Of a DNA stretch of 64,000 bases, positions 45,723 to 55,069 are shown piece after piece. Below the pieces are notes generated by a model. The model was not told the origin of the DNA. It worked only from the letters and a program-made list of their open reading frames with translations, and searched no databases. Within the stretch, counting starts at the first letter, position 1. Each line of letters opens with the position of its first letter. Source of the DNA: Vandiemenella viatica. Taxonomy: Eukaryota; Arthropoda; Insecta; Orthoptera; Morabidae. The DNA lies in assembly GCA_031002005.1 (NCBI GenBank), contig JARYHS010013631.1, positions 63,175,832 through 63,239,831 on the forward strand, given 5' to 3'. The position numbers and the translations under genes are program-made.

Positions 45723-46920
45723 TACACTGAAGAGCCAAAGAAACTGGTATACGCATGCGTATGCAAACAGAGATATTTGTAAACACTCATAGTATGGCAC
45801 TGCGGTCGGGAACACCTATATAAGACAACAGATGTCTGGCGCAGGCGTCAGATCGGTTACTGCTGCTACCATGGCAGGTTTTCACGATTTAAGTTAGTTT
45901 GAACGTGGTGTTATAGTCGGCACACGACAGATGGGATGCGGTGAGGTGGAGATTTTCCCGTACGACCATTTCACGAGTGCACCGTGAATATCGGGAATCC
46001 GGTAAAACATCAAATCTCCGACATCGCTGTGGCCGGAAAAATATCCTGCAAGAACGGATCAAATGACGACTGAAGAGAATCGTTCAACGTGACAGAAGTG
46101 CAAGCCTTTCGCAAATCACCACGGATTTCAATGCAGGGCCATCAACAAGTGTCAGCGTGCGAACCATTCAACGAAACATCATCGATATGGGCTTTCAGAG
46201 CCGAAGGCCCACTCGTGTACCCTTGCCGAGTGCACGACATAAAATTTTACGCCTCGCCTGGGCCCGTAATCACAGACATTGGACTGTTGATGATGGAAAC
46301 ATGTTGCCTGGTCTGACGAGTCTCCCTTCCAATTGTATAGAGCGGATGGACGTGTACAGGTATGGAGACAACCTCATGAGTTTATGGACCCTGCATGTCA
46401 GCAGGGGACTGATCAAGATGGTTCTGTAATAGTGTGGAGCGTGTATAGTTGAAGTGACATGGCACCTCTGAAACGTCTAGATAAGACTCTGACAGGTGAC
46501 ACGTACTACGCATCCTGGCTAATAACCTGCATCCATTCATGTCCATTGTGCATTCCGACGGACTTGGGCAATTCCAGCAGGACAATGCGACACCCCACAC
46601 GTCCAGAATTGCTACAGAGCGTCTCCAGAAACACTCTTCTGAGTTTAAACACCTCCGCTGGCCACAAAACTCCTCAGACATGAACATTATTGAACATACC
46701 TGGGATGCCTTGCAACGTGCCGTTGAGAAGAGATCTCCACCACCTCGAACTCTTACGGATGTATGGACAGCCCTGCAGGATGCATGGTGTCAATTCCCTC
46801 CAGCACTACTTCATACATTAGTCGAGTCCATGCCACTTCGTGTTGCGGCACTTCTGCGTGCTCGCGTTGGCCCTACACGATATTAGGCAGATGTACCAGT
46901 TTCTTTGGCTCTTCAGTGTA
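45723..46920 (+). mobile_element. Tc1-like DNA transposon with 25-bp inverted ends and TA target
   Basis: The left end TAcactgaagagccaaagaa and the right end in reverse (taccagtttctttggctcttcagtgTA in total) are perfect inverted repeats of about 25 bp, flanked by TA at 45723-45724 and 46919-46920. The interior is one degraded transposase gene on the plus strand. Its size (1.2 kb) is near that of a complete element. Confidence 0.93.
45870..46886 (+). pseudogene. Tc1-superfamily transposase, multiple frame breaks
   Basis: Coding remnants run from atggcaggttttcacgattt (45870) to the stop in gatattag (46886). The last intact piece (46539-46886) carries SDGLGQFQQDNATPHTS with the second catalytic Asp, then WPQNSSDMNIIEHTWDALQR with the catalytic Glu. 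I count 36 residues between them, a DD36E spacing. Upstream, the frames at 46089-46316 and 46157-46429 each hold part of the protein, showing shifts. A stop lies early in the coding region (gatttaagttag). The enzyme would excise and insert the element at TA; this copy is inactive. Confidence 0.85.
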
Positions 46921-46924
46921 TTTC

Positions 46925-47635
46925 GAATCATTTCACTGGCTGTGCTCTTCATATAACTCAAACAGAATAATACATCGAAATCGGTAGACTTATTGGATGG
47001 AACTGTCATGGAACTTTCATGGTTAGGTGAAACTTTAACCAGGAATTACACTGTGTTAATGATTATGCGACATCATTATAACGCCATCTGTCTGGTTTTG
47101 TATCGCTCAAGTCAAAAATAACGAGACAGAAAAATAATTTATATAAGAATTAAGTTGCTGTAGTAAAAGTAGCGATTAATGAGAGGCCAGCATCAGTTAA
47201 AAAGTGTACTAGAGAGTATTGTAGTTAATGTGTAATCTGTAAATAGAGAAACAATGAGGGAAATAAAAGAAAAATTTGAATGTGACGTAGTTGTTCAATG
47301 AAATACAATTACTGAGCAGTGATTTGCTGACAATAGTGAGAAATTACTGAATGACGAGGAATAAAATATATATATTTGGAGAGTAGTTCAAACTGAAAAT
47401 AATCCAAAGCAAGACAAAAGTAATGAAATGCAGCAAAAATGGTAGCAATAACAGCAGATCAAATTCAGAAAATTAAGTGTATTGTGTAACTTAAGAAGAA
47501 AAATTACAGGTCTTGACAGAAACAAAATCAAAATGAAAAGTAGACTACCACTAGCAAAAACAGAGTTCTTGAGAAGAGAAATCATTTAGTTTTAATCACT
47601 GAATTAGAACTCTGAAAGAAGTTTGAAAAAGGAAA
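46925..47635. other. Unassigned A-rich DNA
   Basis: The A-rich plus strand (47230-47600) may be older LINE sequence upstream of the fragment at 47640, but I cannot align it to anything here. Confidence 0.35.
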
Positions 47636-47639
47636 TGTA

Positions 47640-47768
47640 AGGGGCATAGCACATTATGGAAGTTAAGGTTGAACTTCAGGAATAGCAGAGAAAAGGAAAA
47701 CTGAAGAAAATAAAATACGGCACTACAGAAGGATGCTCAAAATTAATCGGAAGGATAAAGTACAAAAT
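47640..47768 (+). pseudogene. RTE-like LINE 3' region, left part, split by the Gypsy element
   Basis: actacagaaggatgctcaaa and atcggaaggataaagtacaa match a pattern I recall from RTE-like insect LINEs ('yRRMLKINRKDKVxNEC' at protein level). The sequence resumes at 53046 beyond the Gypsy insertion. Confidence 0.55.
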
Positions 47769-47773
47769 GAATG

Positions 47774-48217
47774 TGAAGTGAACTACACTTAATGGTTCCT
47801 TGAGGTTTATTACTATGTACACAAAACACTGGTAAACAATAACAAATGTGGTACAGTTAGCGGATGACCGTCGAGAAATTTAGCCTGGTCCTGATCCGGG
47901 GTAGAGAGAGACGGCTTCTACTTCTCGCGAACTTCCGGTGGTCTTCTGTAGTTGAAGCTGGTTCCGCGGTCAGGCCGGAACTGGCGGTGGAGCGGCCGGC
48001 TACGCTTATATAGGCGGCCTGGCGCAGGAATTCCGTTGTGTGGTAGTACGGCGACCTCTGTAAGAAATAGTCCCACTTAGCCTCTAGATGATTCTATTTG
48101 TTTTCCTGGTTGGTTTTGATGCCTCTGCGCCTGTTTGGAGTCGTATATGTATCCCGGCGTGCAGGCGCGTTGTGTGTGAGGTCTGCCTGGCAGGGGCCTT
48201 TACTGGCAGACTGAACA
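47774..48217 (-). repeat. 3' LTR of the Gypsy element
   Basis: 444 bp. It differs from the other LTR by one extra G (in ggttggtttt near 48110) and one extra T (in ggccttta near 48199). Confidence 0.95.
47806..47811 (-). terminator. Polyadenylation signal AATAAA in the 3' LTR
   Basis: AATAAA on the minus strand, about 200 nt downstream of the LTR TATA box and 33 nt before the LTR end. The copy in the 5' LTR is at 52636-52641. Confidence 0.6.
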
Positions 48218-48830
48218 TACCTCCCTCCCGGGGGGGGGGGGGGGAAGCGATGTCTGCGACGTCTGCCGCGGCGCCCTGGAGCAGACTATGAAGGCTACCT
48301 CCGGGGGAGTACGGAGCTGTTCCCCTGGCGATGCGTGCCGACCTGCGTCGTGGTGCAGGTTGTGGTGGAGGTACTTGTGGAGCTAACGGCATCGGTTCGT
48401 CGGCGTCGATGGCCGGGGGCTGTACGGGGGGCGCTGAAGATGGTCCCCGCAGGTGGTCGAGAGGCTGCGGCTGAAGGGTGTCGGAGCGACCGACAGGTTG
48501 TGGCGTCGGTGGTGGCGCTGTAACTGTCCCTGAGCAACGGTTAGACGGCAGGAGTGGTGGAGGGGGCGGGGAAGGAGAGGAAGAAGTGGATGGCCGTGCC
48601 GTGGTGGAAGAGGACGGTGCCGTGGGGTAGCGGGGACGTAGTTGGTTTCGATGGCGTCGCACTATCCGGCCATCCAGGCTGACGTCGAACAGTTGGCGGC
48701 CCCGGGGCCGCTGGATGACCCCCGGAAGCCAACCGGCCCGGGAGCCAAACCCGCGGGCCCAGACTAGGGAGCCCGGGGTGAAACGGAATGGGCCCGAAGG
48801 TACTGTACTTTGGGCGGGGGTAAGAGGAGA
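48084..48830 (-). CDS. Continuation of the Gypsy integrase C-terminus in a shifted frame, with proline-rich tail
   Basis: Just past the stop at 48764, and overlapping the end of the main frame, another minus-strand frame encodes GSLVWARGFGSRAGWLPGV followed by VRRHRNQLRPRYP. This is the GPF/Y-type module and closing block expected at the end of integrase in this type of element. A long Pro/Ser/Thr/Ala-rich tail with SARIARG follows. The stop at 48084 lies inside the 3' LTR. The reported 'start' at 48662 is a GTG within the module, not a real start. The two frames are one base out of step near the C-run around 48818-48830. This could be a one-base loss in this copy, a sequencing error in a homopolymer, or a programmed shift. 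Confidence 0.7.
   Translation of the reverse strand, partial: SPLTPAQSTVPSGPFRFTPGSLVWARGFGSRAGWLPGVIQRPRGRQLFDVSLDGRIVRRHRNQLRPRYPTAPSSSTTARPSTSSSPSPPPPPLLPSNRCSGTVTAPPPTPQPVGRSDTLQPQPLDHLRGPSSAPPVQPPAIDADEPMPLAPQVPPPQPAPRRRSARIARGTAPYSPGGSLHSLLQGAAADVADIASPPPPREGGMFSLPVKAPARQTSHTTRLHAGIHIRLQTGAEASKPTRKTNRII
48218..48230 (-). other. Polypurine tract
   Basis: On the minus strand GGGAGGGAGGTA lies immediately before the 3' LTR (TGTTCAG). This is the expected position for priming of plus-strand DNA. It is preceded by a C-run on the minus strand (G14-15 at about 48230-48243 on plus). Confidence 0.75.
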
Positions 48831-51800
48831 TGGAGGAGAGTGCGAGGTTGGCGGCCATGCAGCAATTCCGCCGGGCTTTTGGCCCCCACTGGAGTGGTTC
48901 GATAGGAACTGAGGAAGAGTGTCAATGCCTCTTCGAGTTTGTGACTTGTGGTGTATTTGGTCATTTGGGTTTTGAATGTTCTGACTAGCCGTTCCGCCTC
49001 CCCGTTAGATTGGGGGTGGAAGGGCGGGGTGAGGAGGTGTTGGATATTGTTGGCGGTACAGAAGGATAGGAATTCCCGACTTCGAAATTGCGGTCCGTTA
49101 TCTGTGACGATGGCGTATGGTAATCCTTCGATGGAAAAGATCTTCGTGAGGGCTGAAATGGTGACCTCTGTGGTGATTGTGGAGCAACGGACGACATATG
49201 GGAAGTGGGAAAAGGCATCCGTCACTAGGAGCCACTGGTGGCCTAGGAATGGGCCAGCGAAGTCGAGGTGAATGCGTTCCCAGGGTCCGGACGGTGCCGG
49301 CCAGGAAAGGAACTTTTGAGGGGGGCGGGGCAGTTGTCGGGCACAGATGGTACAGCGCCGCACCATCTCCGTGACATCCGTGGTAAGGCCGATCCAGAAT
49401 ACATGGCGTCTGGCAAGGGATTTGGTGCGGGCAATTCCCCAGTGTCCTTGGTGGAGAGTTTGGAGGATTGTCGGCTGTAGGGATCTCGGAACGACGACCC
49501 TCGGGGTGGAATTTGGTTCTGTGCGGAGAAGCACTCCCTCTACTACTGAGAGCTGGTGGCGGATGGAGTAGTAGAACTTGAGGTCTTGATGATGGCGTGG
49601 AGGGGAACGTGTTTGCCACCCGTGTTGGATGTGGTGTCGGATGACACGGAGGAGGGGGTCCTCCCCTGTGGCTGCCGCGACTTTTGAGGCCGTGACTGGA
49701 AATGTCTTCAGTGCTTCTTGTATGTCATCGTCGATCTGGAACACCAGAAGTTCCGACTTGTCGAAGGCAAGGTCTGGTCCCTGCGGTAGTCTGGATAAGG
49801 CGTCTGCATTGGCATGCCTGGAGGTGGTACGGAAATGCATGGTATATCTGAACTGGGACAGGAATAGTGCCCAACGCTGGATGCGGTGGGATGTTTTGGT
49901 AGGCAGACGTGTGGACGGATCAAATAGTGATAGGAGTGGCTTGTGGTCGGTAATGAGATGAAAAGAAATCCCATATAAAAGGGAATAGAATTTGGAGCAG
50001 GCAAAAACAATAGCTAGCGCCTCTTTCTCGATTTGAGAATATTTAAGCTGAGCAGCCGATAGGGCTTTGGAGATGTAAGCTACGGGGCGTTCCGTGCCAT
50101 CTGGTAATTTATGAGACAGAACTGCCCCCACACCGTAATCGGATGCATCTGTGGCAAGTATCAAGGGGAGGTTTGGAGTGTATGGCATGAGGCATGCTGC
50201 GGACTTGAGCTGCTGTTTAAGGGTGTGGAATGCGGTCTCGCAAGCTGGGGTCCAACGGAACGGGACATTCTTGCGACAGAGGTGGTACAGGGGTGCTGCC
50301 ACTTGTGCTGCTGAGGGTATAAATTTTCTGTAGTATGAAATCTTGCCTAAAAAAGATTTCAACTGATGTAGATCCTGAGGCCGAGGTAAGTTGGAAATAG
50401 CGTCCACATAGGAAAATGCTGGGGAAATGCCTTCCTGAGCGATGATGTGACCCAGGTAGGAAATGGATTGTTGAAAAAATTGACACTTGGAAAGGTTGCA
50501 TTTCAATCCTGCTGCACGGAGGCGGAGGAAGAGTAGGCGGAGGTTGGTCATGTGTTCGGCAGCGGAGGGTCCCGTGACGACTATGTCGTCGAGATAGTTG
50601 ATGCATCCCGGAATATCCTGGAGAAGTTGTTCGAGATACCGTTGAAAAATCGCTGGAGCACTGGCCAAGCCGAACATGAGCCGGTTGAGTTGGAAGAGGC
50701 CAGAGGGAGTGTTGATGACTGTGTATTGTCGGGACTGGATATCCAAAGGGATTTGAAGGTATGCTTCTGCCAGGTCAATTTTTGTAAAGTAGGTACCTCC
50801 TGCTAGTTTACGGAAGAGGTCGTCCGGTCTCGGAAGTGGATAGTCGTCTACCAGCAGATGCGGGTTGACGGTGGTCTTAAAGTCACCACAGAGACGTAAG
50901 CGGCGTCCTGGCTTCTGAACTATGACCAACGGCGTGGCCCAGGGGCTGAACCGCACCGGCTGGAGGATCCCTTCGTCTTGGAGACGTTGAAGTTCTTCCT
51001 GAAGTGGTTGTTGAAGCGCTACGGGTACCTGGCGTGCCCGGAAGTATCGAGGCCGTACGTCCGGCCGGAGTTGGAGTGATGCTTCGAAGTCCTTTGCACA
51101 GCCGACGCCTGGTGAGAACAGGTCCTGAAACTCGGTGCAAAGGGCGTCCACTTCAGGAAAAGGAACATGCTGAGATACGAGGTGTATGTTATCCTCAATT
51201 GAAAATCCGAATAAGCGGAAAGCGTCCAGTCCAAATAAGTCTGCTGTGAGAGAACTGTTAACTACTAAAAAGGGGACTGAACGATGTACAGACTTATACA
51301 TGACGTTTGCTGTGAATTGTCCCAGGAGTGCTATTTCCTGTTTGTTGTATGTCAGGAGGCGCTTGGGGGCCGGCGAGAGGGGGGGCGAGCCAATTTGCAC
51401 ATAAGTAGTATAATTAAGCAATGAGACTGCTGCTCCTGTGTCGACTTGTAGGCGCAGGGGCTTGCCATTGACCGTAACGTCAATAAAAAGTTTGGATGCT
51501 GTGGAAGTGTCTACCTGATTGATATCCATAGGTGCGCCGCTCAACCTGTCTTGGTAAGACCCTGGGCGGCGAGAGCCGGGATTGGCATTGGTGGTGTTGG
51601 TGCGGCAGACGGACGCCAGGTGTCCTTCCTTGCCGCAACGTGAGCATTCAGCCCAACGATCCGGACAATTTTCCCTCTCATGTGCTGAATAACAGGCGGG
51701 GCAGGAGGGTAGGCGGAGCGGGCTGCGGCGTCGGCGCTGCGGGATCCGCTGCTGCTGCCGAGACTTGGTGCCCCTGCCGGAACGGGCCGGTTCGATGTCC

Positions 51801-52567
51801 TTCTGAGGAAGCGGTCCCCGGTTGTGGTGTCGGGAGGAGCGCGACTGGGAGCTCTGGATGGCGGCGACGTCCTGTGTGTCCTCTACGTCGGTTCGGATTG
51901 CGGCCACATCCGCCCAGGACTCCAGGCGGCGATCTGCGGCCGTAGATATTTCGAATTTGTAGGCAAGTTCGATGACCTGCTCCAGGGATGGGTCCTCTAA
52001 CTTGAGGGCGTCATGCCGGAGTGCGGCATCTGGTGCAGCCTGTATGATGTGATCACGCACCATGTCGTCGGCGTAGGATTCGTGGGAACAACGAGTTTGA
52101 AACTTACATTTTCTGCTAAGGCCTTGGAGTTCGGCCGCCCACTGGCGATACGTCTGATCGGGCTTCTTCCGGCATTGATAGAATTCGACGCGGGCCGCGA
52201 CGACATGGTACCGGCGTCTGTAGTATGCATTCAGTGTCGTACAGATGGTCGTGAAGGTGAGGGTGTCGGGGTCTTGTGGCTGAAGTTTGGTGAGCAAGAC
52301 ATACATCTTCGATTGGTTCCAGGAAAGGAAATATGCACGCTGGTCTTCTTCTTTGGATATGTGATGAATTGCGAAGTGTTGTTTTATGCGCTTCTCGTAG
52401 GTCTCCCATTCTTCGACGTCGTCGTTGAATGCTGGGAACGGAGGCGGGGCCGTGGGTTGGCGGAGATTCCTGACTTCCGCAATCAGTTGTCTCTGAGATT
52501 CGAAGAACTGATGTAGAAGTCCTTGGAGGAACTGTTGCCATTCCGTAGGTGCTGCTGGCGTAGCCAT
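48764..52567 (-). CDS. Gypsy Gag-Pol polyprotein (1267 codons)
   Basis: It starts at ATG 52567, 37 nt after the LTR. Gag spans residues 1 to ~330 and ends in two zinc knuckles: Cys289, Cys292, His297, Cys301, and the standard Cys308, Cys311, His316, Cys321. The protease has VDTGA at 375-379. Reverse transcriptase spans ~505-690 with Asp598 (FTKIDLA) and YLDD at 658-661. RNase H spans ~800-925 with Asp807 (ATDAS) and TDHKPL. Integrase has the zinc region around His1039/1042 and Cys1072/1075, and the D-D-35-E triad Asp1102, Asp1156, Glu1192. Gag and Pol share one frame, so no frameshift separates them. The frame stops after SPRAP, before the usual end of integrase. The remaining tail is open in another frame downstream. 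Confidence 0.95.
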   Translation of the reverse strand: MATPAAPTEWQQFLQGLLHQFFESQRQLIAEVRNLRQPTAPPPFPAFNDDVEEWETYEKRIKQHFAIHHISKEEDQRAYFLSWNQSKMYVLLTKLQPQDPDTLTFTTICTTLNAYYRRRYHVVAARVEFYQCRKKPDQTYRQWAAELQGLSRKCKFQTRCSHESYADDMVRDHIIQAAPDAALRHDALKLEDPSLEQVIELAYKFEISTAADRRLESWADVAAIRTDVEDTQDVAAIQSSQSRSSRHHNRGPLPQKDIEPARSGRGTKSRQQQRIPQRRRRSPLRLPSCPACYSAHERENCPDRWAECSRCGKEGHLASVCRTNTTNANPGSRRPGSYQDRLSGAPMDINQVDTSTASKLFIDVTVNGKPLRLQVDTGAAVSLLNYTTYVQIGSPPLSPAPKRLLTYNKQEIALLGQFTANVMYKSVHRSVPFLVVNSSLTADLFGLDAFRLFGFSIEDNIHLVSQHVPFPEVDALCTEFQDLFSPGVGCAKDFEASLQLRPDVRPRYFRARQVPVALQQPLQEELQRLQDEGILQPVRFSPWATPLVIVQKPGRRLRLCGDFKTTVNPHLLVDDYPLPRPDDLFRKLAGGTYFTKIDLAEAYLQIPLDIQSRQYTVINTPSGLFQLNRLMFGLASAPAIFQRYLEQLLQDIPGCINYLDDIVVTGPSAAEHMTNLRLLFLRLRAAGLKCNLSKCQFFQQSISYLGHIIAQEGISPAFSYVDAISNLPRPQDLHQLKSFLGKISYYRKFIPSAAQVAAPLYHLCRKNVPFRWTPACETAFHTLKQQLKSAACLMPYTPNLPLILATDASDYGVGAVLSHKLPDGTERPVAYISKALSAAQLKYSQIEKEALAIVFACSKFYSLLYGISFHLITDHKPLLSLFDPSTRLPTKTSHRIQRWALFLSQFRYTMHFRTTSRHANADALSRLPQGPDLAFDKSELLVFQIDDDIQEALKTFPVTASKVAAATGEDPLLRVIRHHIQHGWQTRSPPRHHQDLKFYYSIRHQLSVVEGVLLRTEPNSTPRVVVPRSLQPTILQTLHQGHWGIARTKSLARRHVFWIGLTTDVTEMVRRCTICARQLPRPPQKFLSWPAPSGPWERIHLDFAGPFLGHQWLLVTDAFSHFPYVVRCSTITTEVTISALTKIFSIEGLPYAIVTDNGPQFRSREFLSFCTANNIQHLLTPPFHPQSNGEAERLVRTFKTQMTKYTTSHKLEEALTLFLSSYRTTPVGAKSPAELLHGRQPRTLLHLLLPPPKVQYLRAHSVSPRAP

Positions 52568-52585
52568 GATGGTCGAGAGTTCTTA

Positions 52586-52603
52586 TCCCAACCTTGTCGC
52601 CAC
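52586..52603 (-). other. Putative primer-binding site
   Basis: Directly after the 5' LTR, the minus strand reads GTGGCGACAAGGTTGGGA. TGGCGAC resembles the complement of tRNA 3' ends used by several insect Gypsy elements (Arg type), here one base away from the LTR. The tRNA identity is not proven. Confidence 0.5.
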
Positions 52604-53045
52604 TGAAGTGAACTACACTTAATGGTTCCTTGAGGTTTATTACTATGTACACAAAACACTGGTAAACAATAACAAATGTGGTACAGTTAGCGGATGACCG
52701 TCGAGAAATTTAGCCTGGTCCTGATCCGGGGTAGAGAGAGACGGCTTCTACTTCTCGCGAACTTCCGGTGGTCTTCTGTAGTTGAAGCTGGTTCCGCGGT
52801 CAGGCCGGAACTGGCGGTGGAGCGGCCGGCTACGCTTATATAGGCGGCCTGGCGCAGGAATTCCGTTGTGTGGTAGTACGGCGACCTCTGTAAGAAATAG
52901 TCCCACTTAGCCTCTAGATGATTCTATTTGTTTTCCTGGTTGTTTTGATGCCTCTGCGCCTGTTTGGAGTCGTATATGTATCCCGGCGTGCAGGCGCGTT
53001 GTGTGTGAGGTCTGCCTGGCAGGGGCCTTACTGGCAGACTGAACA
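52604..53045 (-). repeat. 5' LTR of the Gypsy element
   Basis: 442 bp, the transcribing LTR for the minus-strand genes. Its end at 52604 is followed (reading minus) by the primer-binding region. Confidence 0.95.
52835..52842 (-). promoter_or_regulatory. TATA box in the 5' LTR
   Basis: TATATAAG on the minus strand, about 205 nt into the LTR and in a GC-rich setting. The same box is at 48005-48012 in the 3' LTR. It marks the U3/R region. Confidence 0.65.
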
Positions 53046-53325
53046 GAATGTGTTTTTGGAAATGATAGGTGAGGAAAGAAGTTTGTGAAAGAGTCTCACA
53101 CATAGTAAAGATAGAATTGTGGGTCCCATTTCATGGCATAAGGGATTGTTTAACTTGTTATTGGAGTGAATAGTTGGGGAAAAGAACGGTAGAGGAAGAC
53201 AAATGTTAGACTACGTCAAGCAGTCAATTGTGGATGTAGGTTGTAACCAGAATGTTGAGATAGAGGGTTAGCTCAAAATAGAAACAAGTGAGGATGACAT
53301 CAAATAGTCGAGAGACTAAAGACAA
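53046..53325 (+). pseudogene. RTE-like LINE 3' region, right part
   Basis: Continuation of 47640-47768: gtgaggaaagaagtttgtga, ggtagaggaagacaaatgtt, ctacgtcaagcagtcaattg and gatgtaggttg follow the order I recall at the 3' end of RTE-like insect LINEs ('RGRQRLEYxxQxxxDVGC'). The Gypsy element inserted between the two parts at GAATG. Confidence 0.6.
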
Positions 53326-53334
53326 GAAATCATG

Positions 53335-53435
53335 GAAAAACTGACATACGGATGGCCAGACAGGGAATAGAACTCACGTCCTACCGCATTGACAGTCCTG
53401 AACGTTAAGATCTCATGCACCAAGCTCCGTGAAGA
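53335..53435 (-). mobile_element. Partial SINE, minus strand
   Basis: aaatcatggaaaaactgaca, ggatggccagacagggaata and gaactcacgtcctaccgcat correspond to the SINE body and B-box in reverse. Diverged and truncated. Confidence 0.55.
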
Positions 53436-53754
53436 TGACCTCGGTCTGCGATTGCTTGGTATTTCGACTGTTGGGACTGGAAAACATTCGGCTGTATATC
53501 TCCGTCGGGAAGCGCGCTGGTGGCTGGCGATGTGTGAGATTTACTGCGAGCAGATAAAAGCACTTCCCATCCGTGCCCTGAAGGCCCTCCATTAAAAGAA
53601 TAGAGTCGCCTGCAGCTCAAAAAGACGTCCCGCCGGGTCACGCGTTAACACAACAGATTCTGTTTGTGAATCAGTTTGCACACGAGCTTAGCTCTTCGTA
53701 TAATGTCTGAGTAAGCGAAAGGAACGCGTACTATACGATTTAATCTGACGTTTA

Positions 53755-53910
53755 TCAGTTGGTTGGGTGGTAAACGTTCGGGTCTGGTACTCGGGTGGGC
53801 AAGGTTTTGATTCCCAGTGTGACAAATGATTTAAGATTCATTTGTTTTCCGAAGTCATTCTAGGTGAATGCCACAGGAATGGTTCCTTCATTAAGACAGT
53901 GCTGAATAAA
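53755..53910 (+). mobile_element. Diverged SINE, plus strand
   Basis: The head ttggttgggtggtaaacgtt, B-box-like aaggttttgattcccagtgt, and a body with gaagtcattctaggtgaatg and ggaatggttccttcatta follow the SINE order with many changes. Confidence 0.55.
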
Positions 53911-53929
53911 AGTTTTTTTAACCTAATCA

Positions 53930-54575
53930 GTTAATATTCTGTATTCATGAGATCTATTTAAACAGTTGTTGATGGTTTAAATGTTTTTTGTTACTATTAT
54001 TTATTCTGAACTTTAGACAGTTTAAAATTTTGGTTAACCAATACAAATTGAATTACAGGTTTGCAGTAGGCATTTGTATTGTCTGCATTATCTTCCTACT
54101 TCATTTGATCGTCTCTATTACCTGCAAATTGAATACGTGATTTTTTTTTGTCAGTGTTTGCGAGGTTTGTGTCAACGTGATTCTTAAGGTGGTCGCTACT
54201 TTTCGATCCAGAAATACTGGTTATACGAATGGAAATAAGACAAACAAATGGGACGAAATGTATGTTTGTTCACAGCTAAGAGGCATAACTGGCTCTCTCC
54301 CTATGAACTCTAATGTCATACTTTGTCAATATTTTATTTTTATTAATTTTATTATGAATTATTATTTTATTAATTTCAAGGAGCTCCTCAATGAAAGGTA
54401 TTTTACGTACTAAATATGAATTTATTGTACACTCGTGGCCAAATCTTAGAGCAATATTACATTCTTCATTTACGTTTATAAATGTATAGGCTACCACATT
54501 AAGTTATACAAATATCAGAATACATCAGGACTGGCAATTTAATCATCTATCGATATTATTTATTACTACCAGGCT
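53930..54575. other. Unassigned AT-rich DNA
   Basis: The 78- and 73-codon frames near 54177-54497 lack motifs. Confidence 0.4.
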
Positions 54576-54581
54576 AGCATA

Positions 54582-55061
54582 TACCGGGCGTTTCAAAAAT
54601 GATCGGTATATTTGAAAAATCAATAAAAACTAAACGGGCAGCGACAGAATTACACCGTTTTGTTGCAATATGCTTGGGACATCAGTAAATTTTCAGGCAG
54701 ACAAACTTTCGAAATTATTAACAATTTTCAACAATAGATGGCTCTGCAGGCGATTTTGAAAGATATAGAAGTAAACGCAGTCTGTGAGTTCGCCATTCTG
54801 TAAGTCGTTTTTTCTGCTGTAAGCATGTGCTGTTCACAGATTGCAAGTTTGCTGTGAAAAAATGGTTTATTCCTTAGACCTTAAGTTTTTTTCCAGACTG
54901 CAGAGCCATCTGTTGCTGAAAATGTAACTAATTTCGGAAGTTTGTCTGTCTGAAAATTTACTGTTGTCCGAAGCATATTGCAACAAACTGTGTATTTCTA
55001 TCGCCACCCGTTTAGTTTTATTGATTTTTCAATATACCGGTCATTTTTGAAACACCCTGTA
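54582..55061. mobile_element. 480-bp MITE with ~165-bp terminal inverted repeats
   Basis: Left arm 54582-54748 and right arm 54898-55061 are inverted copies: gtttcaaaaatgatcggtat versus ataccggtcatttttgaaac, and agatggctctgcag versus ctgcagagccatct. Both ends lie at TA. TA ends plus a gtgtttcaaaaatga-type terminus point to a Tc1/mariner-related non-autonomous element. The ~150-bp centre has no coding frame. Confidence 0.85.
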
Positions 55062-55069
55062 GACACCAT

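Larger units (their letters stand above)
47774..53045 (-). mobile_element. Gypsy-family LTR retrotransposon, young, near-intact
   Basis: Two LTRs (47774-48217 and 52604-53045) start TGAAGTG and end CTGAACA on plus (TGTTCAG...CTTCA on minus). They flank a 4.4-kb interior. GAATG at 47769-47773 and 53046-53050 is the 5-bp target duplication. By eye the LTRs differ only by two single-base indels over ~443 bp, so insertion was recent. Coding runs on the minus strand: Gag-protease-RT-RNase H-integrase in one frame, with no envelope gene. The domain order PR-RT-RH-IN is that of Ty3/Gypsy (Metaviridae); details suggest a Mag-like lineage. Confidence 0.97.

Noticed and set aside
48088..52516. Many plus-strand and alternative minus-strand frames over the Gypsy element
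   Set aside because: They are shadows of the GC-rich Gag-Pol frame. None carries a domain.
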